From assembly GCA_900319005.1 (NCBI GenBank), contig ONMV01000005.1:1-64000 (forward strand): DNA of 64,000 nucleotides. Reading direction: 5' to 3'. Positions 49,931 through 57,854 of this stretch are shown here, piece by piece. A program made the translations under genes and the position numbers. The notes below the pieces were generated by a model. It saw only the letters and a program-made list of their open reading frames with translations. It had not been told where the DNA came from and searched no databases. The first letter of the stretch is position 1. Each line of letters starts with the position of its first letter. The DNA is from an uncultured Bacteroidales bacterium. Its GTDB lineage: Bacteria > Bacteroidota > Bacteroidia > Bacteroidales > Paludibacteraceae.

Positions 49931-50343
49931 TGGGACGTATTCTCGCTATAGATTTCGGTCGTAAACGAACTGGATTAGCCGTTACGGATGTTCTCCGCAT
50001 AACGGCTAATCCGTTGCTTACGATTGAGACCAAAGATTTGATAAATTGGTTGACCGAATACTTCGCAAAAGAACCTGTAGATGAGGTGGTTATCGGTCAT
50101 CCTACACAGATGAACGGGGACGAATCGGAGAGCATGAATTATATACGACCGTTTATGGGAGTATTCAAAAAACAATTCCCGGACAAACCTATAACTATGT
50201 ATGATGAGCGCTTTACGTCGGTTTTGGCGCATAGAGCGATGATTAATATGGGAATGAAGAAAAAAGACCGACAAGACAAAGCAGTAGTTGATAAAATTGC
50301 TGCTTGTATCATACTGGAAGATTACCTTAATTATAAATTATAA
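49930..50343 (+). CDS. ruvX: Putative pre-16S rRNA nuclease / Holliday junction resolvase-like RuvX
   Basis: The 137-residue YqgF-family RNase H-fold protein has GRILAIDFGRKRTGLAVTD (first catalytic Asp7), VVIGHPTQMNGDES (second acidic cluster near 55) and DERFTSVLA, then KDRQDKAVVDKIAACIILEDYL. Family members mature 16S rRNA ends, and this function fits best. Its start overlaps the TPR gene stop by one base. The 3' end runs into a 14-bp tandem repeat. Confidence 0.93.
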   Translation: MGRILAIDFGRKRTGLAVTDVLRITANPLLTIETKDLINWLTEYFAKEPVDEVVIGHPTQMNGDESESMNYIRPFMGVFKKQFPDKPITMYDERFTSVLAHRAMINMGMKKKDRQDKAVVDKIAACIILEDYLNYKL

Positions 50344-50385
50344 ATTTGAAATCATAAATTTGAAATCATAAATTTGAAATCATAA
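50341..50385. repeat. Three exact copies of a 14-bp tandem repeat between ruvX and def
   Basis: taaatttgaaatca occurs at 50341, 50355 and 50369, with a partial fourth copy touching the def start. It begins in the ruvX stop codon. Confidence 0.95.
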
Positions 50386-50387
50386 AT

Positions 50388-50936
50388 ATGATATTACCAA
50401 TATATTTGTACGGACAGCCGGTACTGAGAAAAGAGGCTGAAGAAATTGAGAACACGCCGGAACTGAAACAGTTCATTGCGGATATGTATGAGACGCTGAC
50501 CCAGGCTGAAGGTTGTGGTTTGGCTGCTCCGCAAGTGGGTAAACCTTGGCGGTTATTTGTAGTGGATGGCTCCGAACTGGCAGAAGATTATCCGGAGTGC
50601 AAGGATTTCAAGAGGGCGTTTATCAACCCTGAGTTACTGGAAGCATCCGAAGAAACATGCACGTATTCAGAGGGTTGTCTCTCTCTCCCGGGCATCAGTG
50701 AGAACGTTGTGCGCCCCAAAACGGTTACTTTGCGTTATCTGGATGAGGATTTCAACGAACATGAAGAGACCTTTACGGATTTCCAAGCGCGTATCGTGCA
50801 GCACGAGTATGACCATTTGGAGGGGCACGTATTCACGGATCGTATTTCGCCCATCCGAAAGACTTTTGTACGTAATAAACTGGCTTCCATTGCAAAAGGC
50901 AAAACAGGTGCCAGATACAAATACAGAAGAAATTGA
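50388..50936 (+). CDS. def: Peptide deformylase
   Basis: This 182-residue metalloenzyme removes the formyl group from new proteins. All three motifs are intact: GCGLAAPQVG (about 43-52), EGCLSLPG (about 98-105) and QHEYDHLEG (about 144-152), giving the Cys and two His metal ligands and the catalytic Glu. Length is normal. It follows ruvX after a spacer made only of the 14-bp repeat. Confidence 0.97.
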   Translation: MILPIYLYGQPVLRKEAEEIENTPELKQFIADMYETLTQAEGCGLAAPQVGKPWRLFVVDGSELAEDYPECKDFKRAFINPELLEASEETCTYSEGCLSLPGISENVVRPKTVTLRYLDEDFNEHEETFTDFQARIVQHEYDHLEGHVFTDRISPIRKTFVRNKLASIAKGKTGARYKYRRN

Positions 50937-50949
50937 TGATTGTCCACCA

Positions 50950-50995
50950 TAAATCGTCAATCAATCGTAAATCGTAAATCTGTAAATCGTCAATA
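50950..50995. repeat. taaatcgt/tcaatcg simple repeat between def and mntP
   Basis: accataaatcgtcaatcaat, then cgtaaat units repeated with small changes, fill the gap. Confidence 0.75.
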
Positions 50996-51000
50996 GTTTT

Positions 51001-51552
51001 GTGAATTGGTCGAATATTATCATAATGGCTATCGGGCTGGCGATGGATTGCTTCGCCATATCGGCGGTACAAGGCCTTAACCAACATAAATGGCATCCGA
51101 AGGCATTGCTAATGGCGGCTATCTTCGGCTTCTTTCATATGAGCATGCCGGTTGTCGGTTATTTCGCAGGAAACCTCTTTGTCTGTTTTATGCGTACTTA
51201 TGCCCCGTGGATTGCACTTGTATTGCTGGGTTTTCTGGGCGGTAAGATGATCTTTGAGGCGTTTCATCATGATGAATCACGTAGTAAGACTGCTCATTGG
51301 GAAATACGTTATCTGCTGATGTTGGCTGTCGCTACCAGCGTGGACGTCCTTGCTACAGGATTGCTCTTCGTCCCATATCCAGAATGGCTTATCCCATCAG
51401 TTATCACCATAGGCTCCATCACTGCGATTTTCTCTTTGGGAGGATATCTGCTCGGAATGCTCTTCGGTAAACTGAAAATCAATATGGAAATGGTGGGAGG
51501 ATTAGTACTCATCGCCTTAGGCATCAAGATTTGTTTGGAAGGATGTTTGTAA
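51001..51552 (+). CDS. mntP: Manganese efflux pump MntP
   Basis: The 183-residue inner-membrane protein has six helices and the MntP/DUF204 signatures: AIGLAMDCFAISA (conserved Asp in helix 1), GFFHMSMPVVGYFAG and LAVATSVDVLATGL (second conserved Asp). It exports Mn2+. Translation appears to start at GTG 51001, giving MNWSNIIIMAIGLAMD; no better ATG gives a complete first helix. It overlaps the DUF3109 gene. Confidence 0.93.
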   Translation: MNWSNIIIMAIGLAMDCFAISAVQGLNQHKWHPKALLMAAIFGFFHMSMPVVGYFAGNLFVCFMRTYAPWIALVLLGFLGGKMIFEAFHHDESRSKTAHWEIRYLLMLAVATSVDVLATGLLFVPYPEWLIPSVITIGSITAIFSLGGYLLGMLFGKLKINMEMVGGLVLIALGIKICLEGCL

Positions 51553-52142
51553 TTGGAAATAATACCCTTGTCTCGCTCGATGTAATTGAGAAAGAGTTTT
51601 GCTGCGACCTGGATACTTGTCGCGGTTGTTGCTGTATCGAAGGGGACGCTGGTTGTCCTGTCACGGATGAGGAACTAAAACAGATAGAGGCAATCCTGCC
51701 GGAACTCCTGCCGCATATGACCAAAGAGGCACGCAAAGTGGTGGAGGAACAAGGACTTTCTTACCTCGACCCCTCCGGTGAACAGGTGCTCTCCATCGTC
51801 AATGGCAAAGATTGTATCTTTGCTCGTACGGATCATAACGGATGGTGTTACTGCCTGATTGAGAAATGGGCTCCCTCCCTTTGTGGGGAGGGTCGGGGTG
51901 GGGTTATAAAGCCCATCTCCTGTGCGTTATATCCCATTCGTTTGACCAAAGTAGGAGAATATATCGGTTTGGAATACCATCGGTGGGATATTTGTCATTG
52001 CGCCCGTATCAAAGGTAAAAAACTGCATCTTCCTCTTTATCAGTTCCTTAAAGAGCCGTTGATACGCCGATTCGGACAAGCATGGTACGATGAATTAGAA
52101 CTAACAGCATCAGAGTGGAAAAAACAATGCGCGCAGAAATAA
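51543..52142 (+). CDS. DUF3109 family protein
   Basis: This 199-residue cytoplasmic protein begins at ATG 51543 (MFVIGNNTLVSLDVIEKEF), which matches the usual family start; the in-frame ATG at 51531 is less likely. The Cys-rich CDLDTCRGCCCIEGDAGCP and later CALYPIRL and ICHCARIKGK could bind a metal or cluster, as in the related zinc/iron-chelating YkgJ proteins. Residues about 110-122 (PSLCGEGRGGV) come from an in-frame G/C-rich palindromic repeat placed just before KPISCALYPIR. It overlaps mntP by 10 bp and cinA by 16 bp. Confidence 0.88.
   Translation: MFVIGNNTLVSLDVIEKEFCCDLDTCRGCCCIEGDAGCPVTDEELKQIEAILPELLPHMTKEARKVVEEQGLSYLDPSGEQVLSIVNGKDCIFARTDHNGWCYCLIEKWAPSLCGEGRGGVIKPISCALYPIRLTKVGEYIGLEYHRWDICHCARIKGKKLHLPLYQFLKEPLIRRFGQAWYDELELTASEWKKQCAQK
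51872..51906 (+). repeat. G/C-rich imperfect palindrome, copy 3, inside the DUF3109 gene
   Basis: CTCCCTCCCTTTGTGGGGAG followed by GGTCGGGGTGGGGTT; read in frame as APSLCGEGRGGV. Confidence 0.9.
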
Positions 52143-53371
52143 TTACTATAGGAGACGAACTGTTGATAGGGCAAGTGGTGGATACAAACTCTGCCTGGAT
52201 GGCACAAAAACTCAATGAGAACGGGATCGAACTTTTCCAGATCACGTCTGTGCATGACGACCGTGAGCATATTATCAATGCTTTAAACGAGGCGTTCGGC
52301 AGAGCAGATATAGTGCTCACTACCGGAGGACTTGGACCGACCAAAGATGATATTACCAAACAGGTTCTTTGCGAGTATTTCGATACCCAACTGATTGAAG
52401 ACACCTCCGTTCGCGCGCACATACACGAATTATATAAGGAGAGACCGGATGTGCTGAACCGCTTGACAGCTACGCAGTGGTTAGTACCGCAAAATGCTGA
52501 TATTCTGCCTAATAGAGTAGGTTCAGCTCCACTGATGATCTTCCATAAGGAGGACAAAATCCTCGCTTGTATGCCCGGCGTGCCGTATGAGATGAAGATC
52601 GCGATGGAGGAGCAAATACTGCCGTACATTTCTCAATTCAAAATTCAAAATTTAAAATTCAAAATTATTCATAAAACGCTGCAGGTGACGGGGATTCCGG
52701 AGAGTTCGTTGGCGATTCTCTTGGAGGAATATGAGAATACCAAACCCGAGTATCTCCATTTAGCTTATCTGCCGAAGGACGGTATTATTCGTCTGCGGCT
52801 CTCTTCATATGGTGAATTGACCGAGGAAGAGATGACGCAATATTTCGACCGACTTAAAGATCTGACCAAGGATTACCTGATAGCTGATACGGATGAACCG
52901 TTAGAGATGATTGTTGGCAATTTGCTGAAGGCGCGAGGTGCTACTATCGCTACCGCAGAAAGCTGTACGGGTGGTAAATTAGCTTCCTTGCTTAACAAAC
53001 ATGCAGGAAGTTCTGCTTTCTATTTTGGCTCTATCATAAGCTATGACAACAGTGTCAAGGAGCATCTTCTTGGAGTGCCGGAAGAAATGATAAAGGCGCA
53101 TGGCGTTGTAAGCGAAGAGGTGGTGCGCGTGATGGCTGAGTCTGTTCGCAAACAAATCGGAACTGATTATACTGTCGCAACAAGCGGCATAGCGGGACCT
53201 ACCGGAGGCAGCAAAGAGAAGCCGGTGGGCACCGTTTGGATAGCATGGGCAACACCGGAAGGAACAACCGCTGAATGTTTCCATCTCGGCAAACTGCGTG
53301 AGCAAATAACCGACCGTGCTTGCATGAAAGCCCTCGTAGGAATGATTAAGAGGTTAGAGGTTAGAAGTTAG
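52127..53371 (+). CDS. cinA: CinA family nicotinamide-nucleotide amidohydrolase
   Basis: The 414-residue protein starts at ATG 52127 (MRAEIITIGDELLIGQ). A GTG at 52115 is in frame but less typical. The N-terminal MoCF-like (COG1058) domain has TTGGLGPTKDDITK, and the C-terminal PncC domain has ATAESCTGGKLASLL and SGIAGPTGGSKEKPVGTVWIA. PncC recycles nicotinamide mononucleotide. Residues about 171-181 (FKIQNLKFKI) are coded by an aattcaaaa simple repeat (52634-52668) at the junction between the domains. It overlaps the DUF3109 gene by 16 bp. Confidence 0.94.
   Translation: MRAEIITIGDELLIGQVVDTNSAWMAQKLNENGIELFQITSVHDDREHIINALNEAFGRADIVLTTGGLGPTKDDITKQVLCEYFDTQLIEDTSVRAHIHELYKERPDVLNRLTATQWLVPQNADILPNRVGSAPLMIFHKEDKILACMPGVPYEMKIAMEEQILPYISQFKIQNLKFKIIHKTLQVTGIPESSLAILLEEYENTKPEYLHLAYLPKDGIIRLRLSSYGELTEEEMTQYFDRLKDLTKDYLIADTDEPLEMIVGNLLKARGATIATAESCTGGKLASLLNKHAGSSAFYFGSIISYDNSVKEHLLGVPEEMIKAHGVVSEEVVRVMAESVRKQIGTDYTVATSGIAGPTGGSKEKPVGTVWIAWATPEGTTAECFHLGKLREQITDRACMKALVGMIKRLEVRS
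52634..52668. repeat. In-frame aattcaaaa repeat within cinA
   Basis: caattcaaaattcaaaattt and aaaattcaaaatt units repeat three to four times and are translated as FKIQNLKFKI. Confidence 0.9.
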
Positions 53372-53376
53372 AAGTT
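53349..53376. repeat. gaggttaga simple repeat between cinA and the fusion gene
   Basis: gaggttagaggttagaagtt units span the end of cinA and reach the next start codon. Confidence 0.85.
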
Positions 53377-56229
53377 ATGAATTCAATAGAAGACTTTTTG
53401 TTTCATCCCTCCATCGCACAGTCCCTTTTGTGGCTGACCATAGTGATGACAATTGGCCTATGGCTTGGCGAGAAAGCGAAGATCAAAAGCTTCTCGCTGG
53501 GCGTTACGTGGGTGCTCTTTGTGGGTATCGCCTTGGCTTCCGTAGGCGTGAATATAGATCATAGTGTGGCACAGTTTGCCAAGGATTTTGGTCTGATACT
53601 CTTTGTCTATTCAATTGGTTTGCAAGTTGGTCCATCGTTCTCGCCGTTCAAAAGAGGGGTATTGCAACTGAATATGTTAGCAGCGGCTATTGTGCTGTTG
53701 GCGTGTGTGTGTACGATCGTACTGCATTATGTCACGGGTATCGATATGGCAACTATGACGGGTGTGATGTCCGGAGCTGTGACTTCCACTCCTTCGTTGG
53801 CATCGGCTCAGCAGGCTTATCAAGATCTGACAGGTACCATTGAACCGACTATTGCTACCGGTTATGCCGTAGCTTATCCGCTTAGTATAGTGGGTTTGAT
53901 CTTGGCATTTGAACTGGTGCGCAAAGCATTCCGCATCAGTCTGCCGCAAGAAGAGGCACAACTGAAAGAAGCAGCCAAAGAAACGACCGAAGAGCCTGTT
54001 TGTGTGGATATAACACTCAATAATCCGCAGTTGGATGTGTTGACGATAGATGAGTTGGTACAACTCTGTCCGGTGAAAGAGATAGTAGTCAGCCGAGTGA
54101 TTCGTCCCGACGGATCGGATGAGTTGGTGAACGAACAAACGACCTTCCGAAACGGCGATACGCTGCGCGTGCTGACAGAGAAACAATATATTCCTATGCT
54201 GCGATTATTAGGTCAGACCAAGGATTATGACTTGCATGTGCAGAGCGAGAAATCCAATCACCTGATATCTCGCCGTATAGCCGTTACCCGACCTGAGTGC
54301 AACGGAAAACGTATCCGTACATTTAATCTGCGTCAGCAGTATCATGCTACTATCACGCGTGTCAACCGTGCCGGTATCGATCTGCTTGCCACACCGGATA
54401 TGATCCTCCAATTAGGCGACCGTATCATGGTAGTAGGAGACAAGAATGATGTAAGCCGCGTAGCGGACACTTTCGGAAACGAGTTGAAACGTCTGGATGC
54501 ACCGCATTTGTTACCGGTCTTCTTCGGTATCGTATTGGGTATCTGCGTCGGACTGTTGCCTATTCCGATTCCGGGTATGGGTACGACTTTCAAACTTGGA
54601 TTAGTGGGCGGTTCGCTGATTGTAGCGATCTTGATCGGTCATTACGGACCGTACTATAACATGGTGACGTTCTCTACTACATCGGCAAATATGATGCTGC
54701 GTCAAGTGGGTCTGACCTTGTTCTTGGCAGCATTGGGTCTCTCGGTAGGCGAGGATTTTGTGCCGACGGTAGTCAATGGCGGATATCTATGGATCGGATA
54801 CGGATTCTTGATCACCATCATTCCTCTGTTGATCGTAGGCACCATCGCTTATAAATGGCTGCATATGAATTATTTCAATGTGGTGGGTCTGATGGTAGGC
54901 TCCATGACTTGTGCCATGGCTTTACCGTATGCTCAGTCGCTTTCGAACGAGAATAATCAGGCGGCTATTTGCTATGCAACGCTTAGTCCGTTTACTACCT
55001 TCTTGCGTGTGATGGCGGCTCAGCTGTTGATTCTCATTTTCTGCAGTTTCACCACAGCGGACAGCATCCAACCGCAACTATTGCCCAACACCGTCAATAC
55101 GCAGATCGGGGAGGAATATGGACCAACGCTGACCATCGATGATAACACCCTCTATTTCGTGGGGCTTAATCGCGAGGATGGCTCGGCGTCGGAAGATATC
55201 TATGTTTCCCAGCGGGATCGTAGAACAGGCGAGTGGAGTAGTGCACGTCGTGTGCCCGAACTCTCCAACCCCTATCGCAATGAAGCCCCCACCTCGCTCT
55301 CCGGAGACGGACGAACGATGTTGCTCTTTGTGGAAGGACGTATGTGCTTCTCGATCCGCACACCTCATGGATGGTCCGAACCGCGTCCTCTGCCGAAGTA
55401 CCTGCAATTAGGTAACTGGCAAGCCGATGCAATGATAGCTGCCGATGGCTCCGCACTCCTTTTTGCCGCCAATTATCCGTCAGAGGGAGAAGAAAAGCCT
55501 TCGCTTAATATCTTTGTTTCCGAGCGTGATGCTAATGGTCAATGGCAAAAACCGTATTCTATTGGCCCGGCTATTAATACTGCAGGAATGGAGCGTTCTC
55601 CCTTTTTACACCCCGATATGAAGACCCTCTATTTCTCTTCTGATCGGGAGGGCTCATTGGGTGAATTGGACGTCTGGGTATCACGACGTTTGGCGGACAG
55701 TTGTTGGAACTGCTGGTCGGAGCCCGAGAACCTGGGACCGGATATCAACACCTCCGGACGAGACTGCTGGTATAAGATCTCTGCTGATGGTACAACTGCT
55801 TATTTTGCTCGTAAAGAAGGGCGAAAACATGATATATATGCCGTGACACTACCGGAAGACAAACGCCCGGAGAACATTACCGTGATGAAACGCAATGAAC
55901 CTATCGCCATCCAAAATCTGCTCTTTGAAACCGCAAGCGATGTCATCATGCCTGCCTCCCTACCGGAACTGAAGCGTATAGCCGCATATGTGGCAGCGTA
56001 CGGATATAAGATACGCCTTGCGGGACATACCGACAACATCGGTCAACCCGAGGCAAACAAAGCACTCTCGCAAGCTCGGGCAGAATCGGTCAAACGCCAA
56101 CTCATTGCTTTTGGCTGCAAACCGGAACTGATAACTACCTTCGGCTATGGAGATGCCCAACCTGTCGCACCCAACGATACGGAAGAAGGACGTGCGCTCA
56201 ATAGACGTGTGACTATTACTATACAATAA
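53377..56229 (+). CDS. AspT/YidE-type transporter fused to PD40 propeller and OmpA domain
   Basis: The 950-residue protein joins parts that are normally separate. Residues 1-557 form a complete AspT/YidE-type antiporter: a helix bundle with GVMSGAVTSTPSLASAQQ, two TrkA-C-like segments (about 225-375), then a second bundle ending LRVMAAQLLILIFC. Residues 575-820 carry WD40-like PD40 repeats (SEDIYVSQRD, SSDREGSLGELDVWVSRR, LGPDINTSGRDCWYKISADG). Residues 845-950 are an OmpA C-terminal domain with LAGHTDNIGQPEANKALSQARA and NRRVTI, predicted to bind peptidoglycan. The frame is open throughout, so the last helix would tether a periplasmic wall-binding part to the transporter. Confidence 0.88.
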   Translation: MNSIEDFLFHPSIAQSLLWLTIVMTIGLWLGEKAKIKSFSLGVTWVLFVGIALASVGVNIDHSVAQFAKDFGLILFVYSIGLQVGPSFSPFKRGVLQLNMLAAAIVLLACVCTIVLHYVTGIDMATMTGVMSGAVTSTPSLASAQQAYQDLTGTIEPTIATGYAVAYPLSIVGLILAFELVRKAFRISLPQEEAQLKEAAKETTEEPVCVDITLNNPQLDVLTIDELVQLCPVKEIVVSRVIRPDGSDELVNEQTTFRNGDTLRVLTEKQYIPMLRLLGQTKDYDLHVQSEKSNHLISRRIAVTRPECNGKRIRTFNLRQQYHATITRVNRAGIDLLATPDMILQLGDRIMVVGDKNDVSRVADTFGNELKRLDAPHLLPVFFGIVLGICVGLLPIPIPGMGTTFKLGLVGGSLIVAILIGHYGPYYNMVTFSTTSANMMLRQVGLTLFLAALGLSVGEDFVPTVVNGGYLWIGYGFLITIIPLLIVGTIAYKWLHMNYFNVVGLMVGSMTCAMALPYAQSLSNENNQAAICYATLSPFTTFLRVMAAQLLILIFCSFTTADSIQPQLLPNTVNTQIGEEYGPTLTIDDNTLYFVGLNREDGSASEDIYVSQRDRRTGEWSSARRVPELSNPYRNEAPTSLSGDGRTMLLFVEGRMCFSIRTPHGWSEPRPLPKYLQLGNWQADAMIAADGSALLFAANYPSEGEEKPSLNIFVSERDANGQWQKPYSIGPAINTAGMERSPFLHPDMKTLYFSSDREGSLGELDVWVSRRLADSCWNCWSEPENLGPDINTSGRDCWYKISADGTTAYFARKEGRKHDIYAVTLPEDKRPENITVMKRNEPIAIQNLLFETASDVIMPASLPELKRIAAYVAAYGYKIRLAGHTDNIGQPEANKALSQARAESVKRQLIAFGCKPELITTFGYGDAQPVAPNDTEEGRALNRRVTITIQ

Positions 56230-56232
56230 GAT

Positions 56233-57675
56233 ATGAAAAGAAATGTTTTTATTCTTGCTCTTTGTGCATTGTTTTTGCAATCCAAAGCTCAAGAGCGTAT
56301 CATGGTTATCGCTGACCCTCATGTCACTCCGCAATCTGTTATCGATGCCGAGCCTGATTTCGACACATACATGATCAAACAACGTAAGATGCTGGATTTG
56401 AGCGAACCGATGTGGTACACACTCATGGATACGGCACTAAAGTATCACCCGGATCTGCTGCTGATTCCCGGAGACCTCACGCGTGACGGAGAACCCGAGG
56501 CACACACGCTCGTTTCCAACTCTTTGCTGGCTTTGCAACAAGCAGGTATTCCATCCATCGTCATCCCCGGTAACCACGATAATACATCCGGCTTTACCCC
56601 CGCAGCAGTTGAACCTATTAAAGGACTTACTGTGCTGGCTTTCTATGACGGTGTGTCATTAGATTGGCTGGCGGCAGAAGCCGACGCGGCAGTGGCGAAA
56701 GGAAACACCGTCATTGCAATGACCCATCGACAGCTCATTGACCATTTTGACGGAAAAGGCACCCTCGAATCCTCGGCGCGTATGACAAATGCCGATACCG
56801 TTCGCAGTGTGTTGGCTCATCATGGGGTGCATCTTGTGCTAACGGGTCATTTCCATGTTAATAGTATCTCTACATGGCGCGATTCTATCACCGGTGACAG
56901 CCTCGTTGAACTCTCTACCGGTTCACCCATTACGTATCCTTGCCCCTATCGTTGGCTCACTCTTTCGCCCGATCGCTCGCAGATAAGCGTACAAACCGAT
57001 TATATCACATCGCTTGGTGAGATAGCGGACATGCATACCTATAGCCGTGAATGGATGGCTGAGCATACGCGTAATTTGCTGCCCGTTATTGCACAAAAAG
57101 CAATCAACAAATCTGAAGCGCTCATTGCTAAACTGAAGAAATCTATCTTTACTACCGGCATAGCGATGATATTGGAGAATTGCATGCCGGACGAAGCAAA
57201 GTTGACGCAACTTATTGAAAAACATCTCGGTACTTTGATAATCAATATGTATCTTCTGCATTCCGATGGAAACGAGCTGACTCACCCTGAGGCAGCTGAG
57301 TTTGCCCGGAATTTTCCGGCAGGCATACAAGCGCTCATGGCAGAAATGATGGCAGAGTGCGCGGATGAGGAGACGCTGAATTTCTTTGTTTCGACTGTCA
57401 TGGATATTGTGCAAGTACCGCTGCAATCGATTCTAACTGATGTCACCGGATATGCATCGCCGGCGTTGCGTAATTGTACAGACGATTTGCAACCCGTTCT
57501 CACTATCGGTACCCCTCAGGGGCAATCAATAGACCAATTGACAGATGACTTATCGCATTCCACGCACAAATATCTCCATAACGGTCAACTCATCATCCGT
57601 CATAATGCCGCGTATTACAACGCCCAAGGCATTTTGATGTATAATGAGAAGCTGTTGTATAATACGAATTATTAA
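56233..57675 (+). CDS. Secreted metallophosphoesterase with T9SS-like tail
   Basis: The 480-residue product has a signal peptide (cleavage after SKAQ). Calcineurin-type metal motifs follow: IADPHV (about 27), LIPGDLTRDGE (about 77), IPGNHD (about 112), MTHRQ (about 162) and LTGHFH (about 200). The closing YLHNGQLIIRHNAAYYNAQG resembles the strand pattern of T9SS C-terminal signals (compare KVLIDGQLYIIRDN in the giant protein), followed by 14 further residues. It may hydrolyse phosphodiesters or phosphoproteins outside the cell. It starts 3 bp after the fusion gene and should share its transcript. Confidence 0.87.
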   Translation: MKRNVFILALCALFLQSKAQERIMVIADPHVTPQSVIDAEPDFDTYMIKQRKMLDLSEPMWYTLMDTALKYHPDLLLIPGDLTRDGEPEAHTLVSNSLLALQQAGIPSIVIPGNHDNTSGFTPAAVEPIKGLTVLAFYDGVSLDWLAAEADAAVAKGNTVIAMTHRQLIDHFDGKGTLESSARMTNADTVRSVLAHHGVHLVLTGHFHVNSISTWRDSITGDSLVELSTGSPITYPCPYRWLTLSPDRSQISVQTDYITSLGEIADMHTYSREWMAEHTRNLLPVIAQKAINKSEALIAKLKKSIFTTGIAMILENCMPDEAKLTQLIEKHLGTLIINMYLLHSDGNELTHPEAAEFARNFPAGIQALMAEMMAECADEETLNFFVSTVMDIVQVPLQSILTDVTGYASPALRNCTDDLQPVLTIGTPQGQSIDQLTDDLSHSTHKYLHNGQLIIRHNAAYYNAQGILMYNEKLLYNTNY

Positions 57676-57787
57676 ATAGATAATATTTTGTAAGACCAAT
57701 AGAAATAGAGTATTAATAATGCCATAAATATTTTTTTTTATCAGCAATATTAAGTCTCTTATAATCCTTAAAATTATCCTTAAAATC

Positions 57788-57818
57788 AATAAATCTGCAT
57801 CAAAAGTGCAGATTTATT
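57788..57818 (+). terminator. Intrinsic terminator after the metallophosphoesterase gene
   Basis: AATAAATCTGCA and TGCAGATTTATT are exact inverted copies around tcaaaag. The last bases merge with the TTTG of the next promoter; nearly the same module lies at 10571-10629. Confidence 0.85.
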
Positions 57819-57848
57819 TGCATATATCAAAAAAATGTAGTACCTTTG
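57817..57848 (+). promoter_or_regulatory. Promoter of the candidate structured RNA
   Basis: TTTG, 20 nt (CATATATC, A-tract, GTAG), TACCTTTG, then CAG. The closest match to the window's full consensus. Confidence 0.88.
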
Positions 57849-57854
57849 CAGCCG

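Noticed and set aside
50341-50385. Three exact 14-bp copies considered as a CRISPR array
   Set aside because: The copies are contiguous with no spacers, and no cas genes are present in the window.
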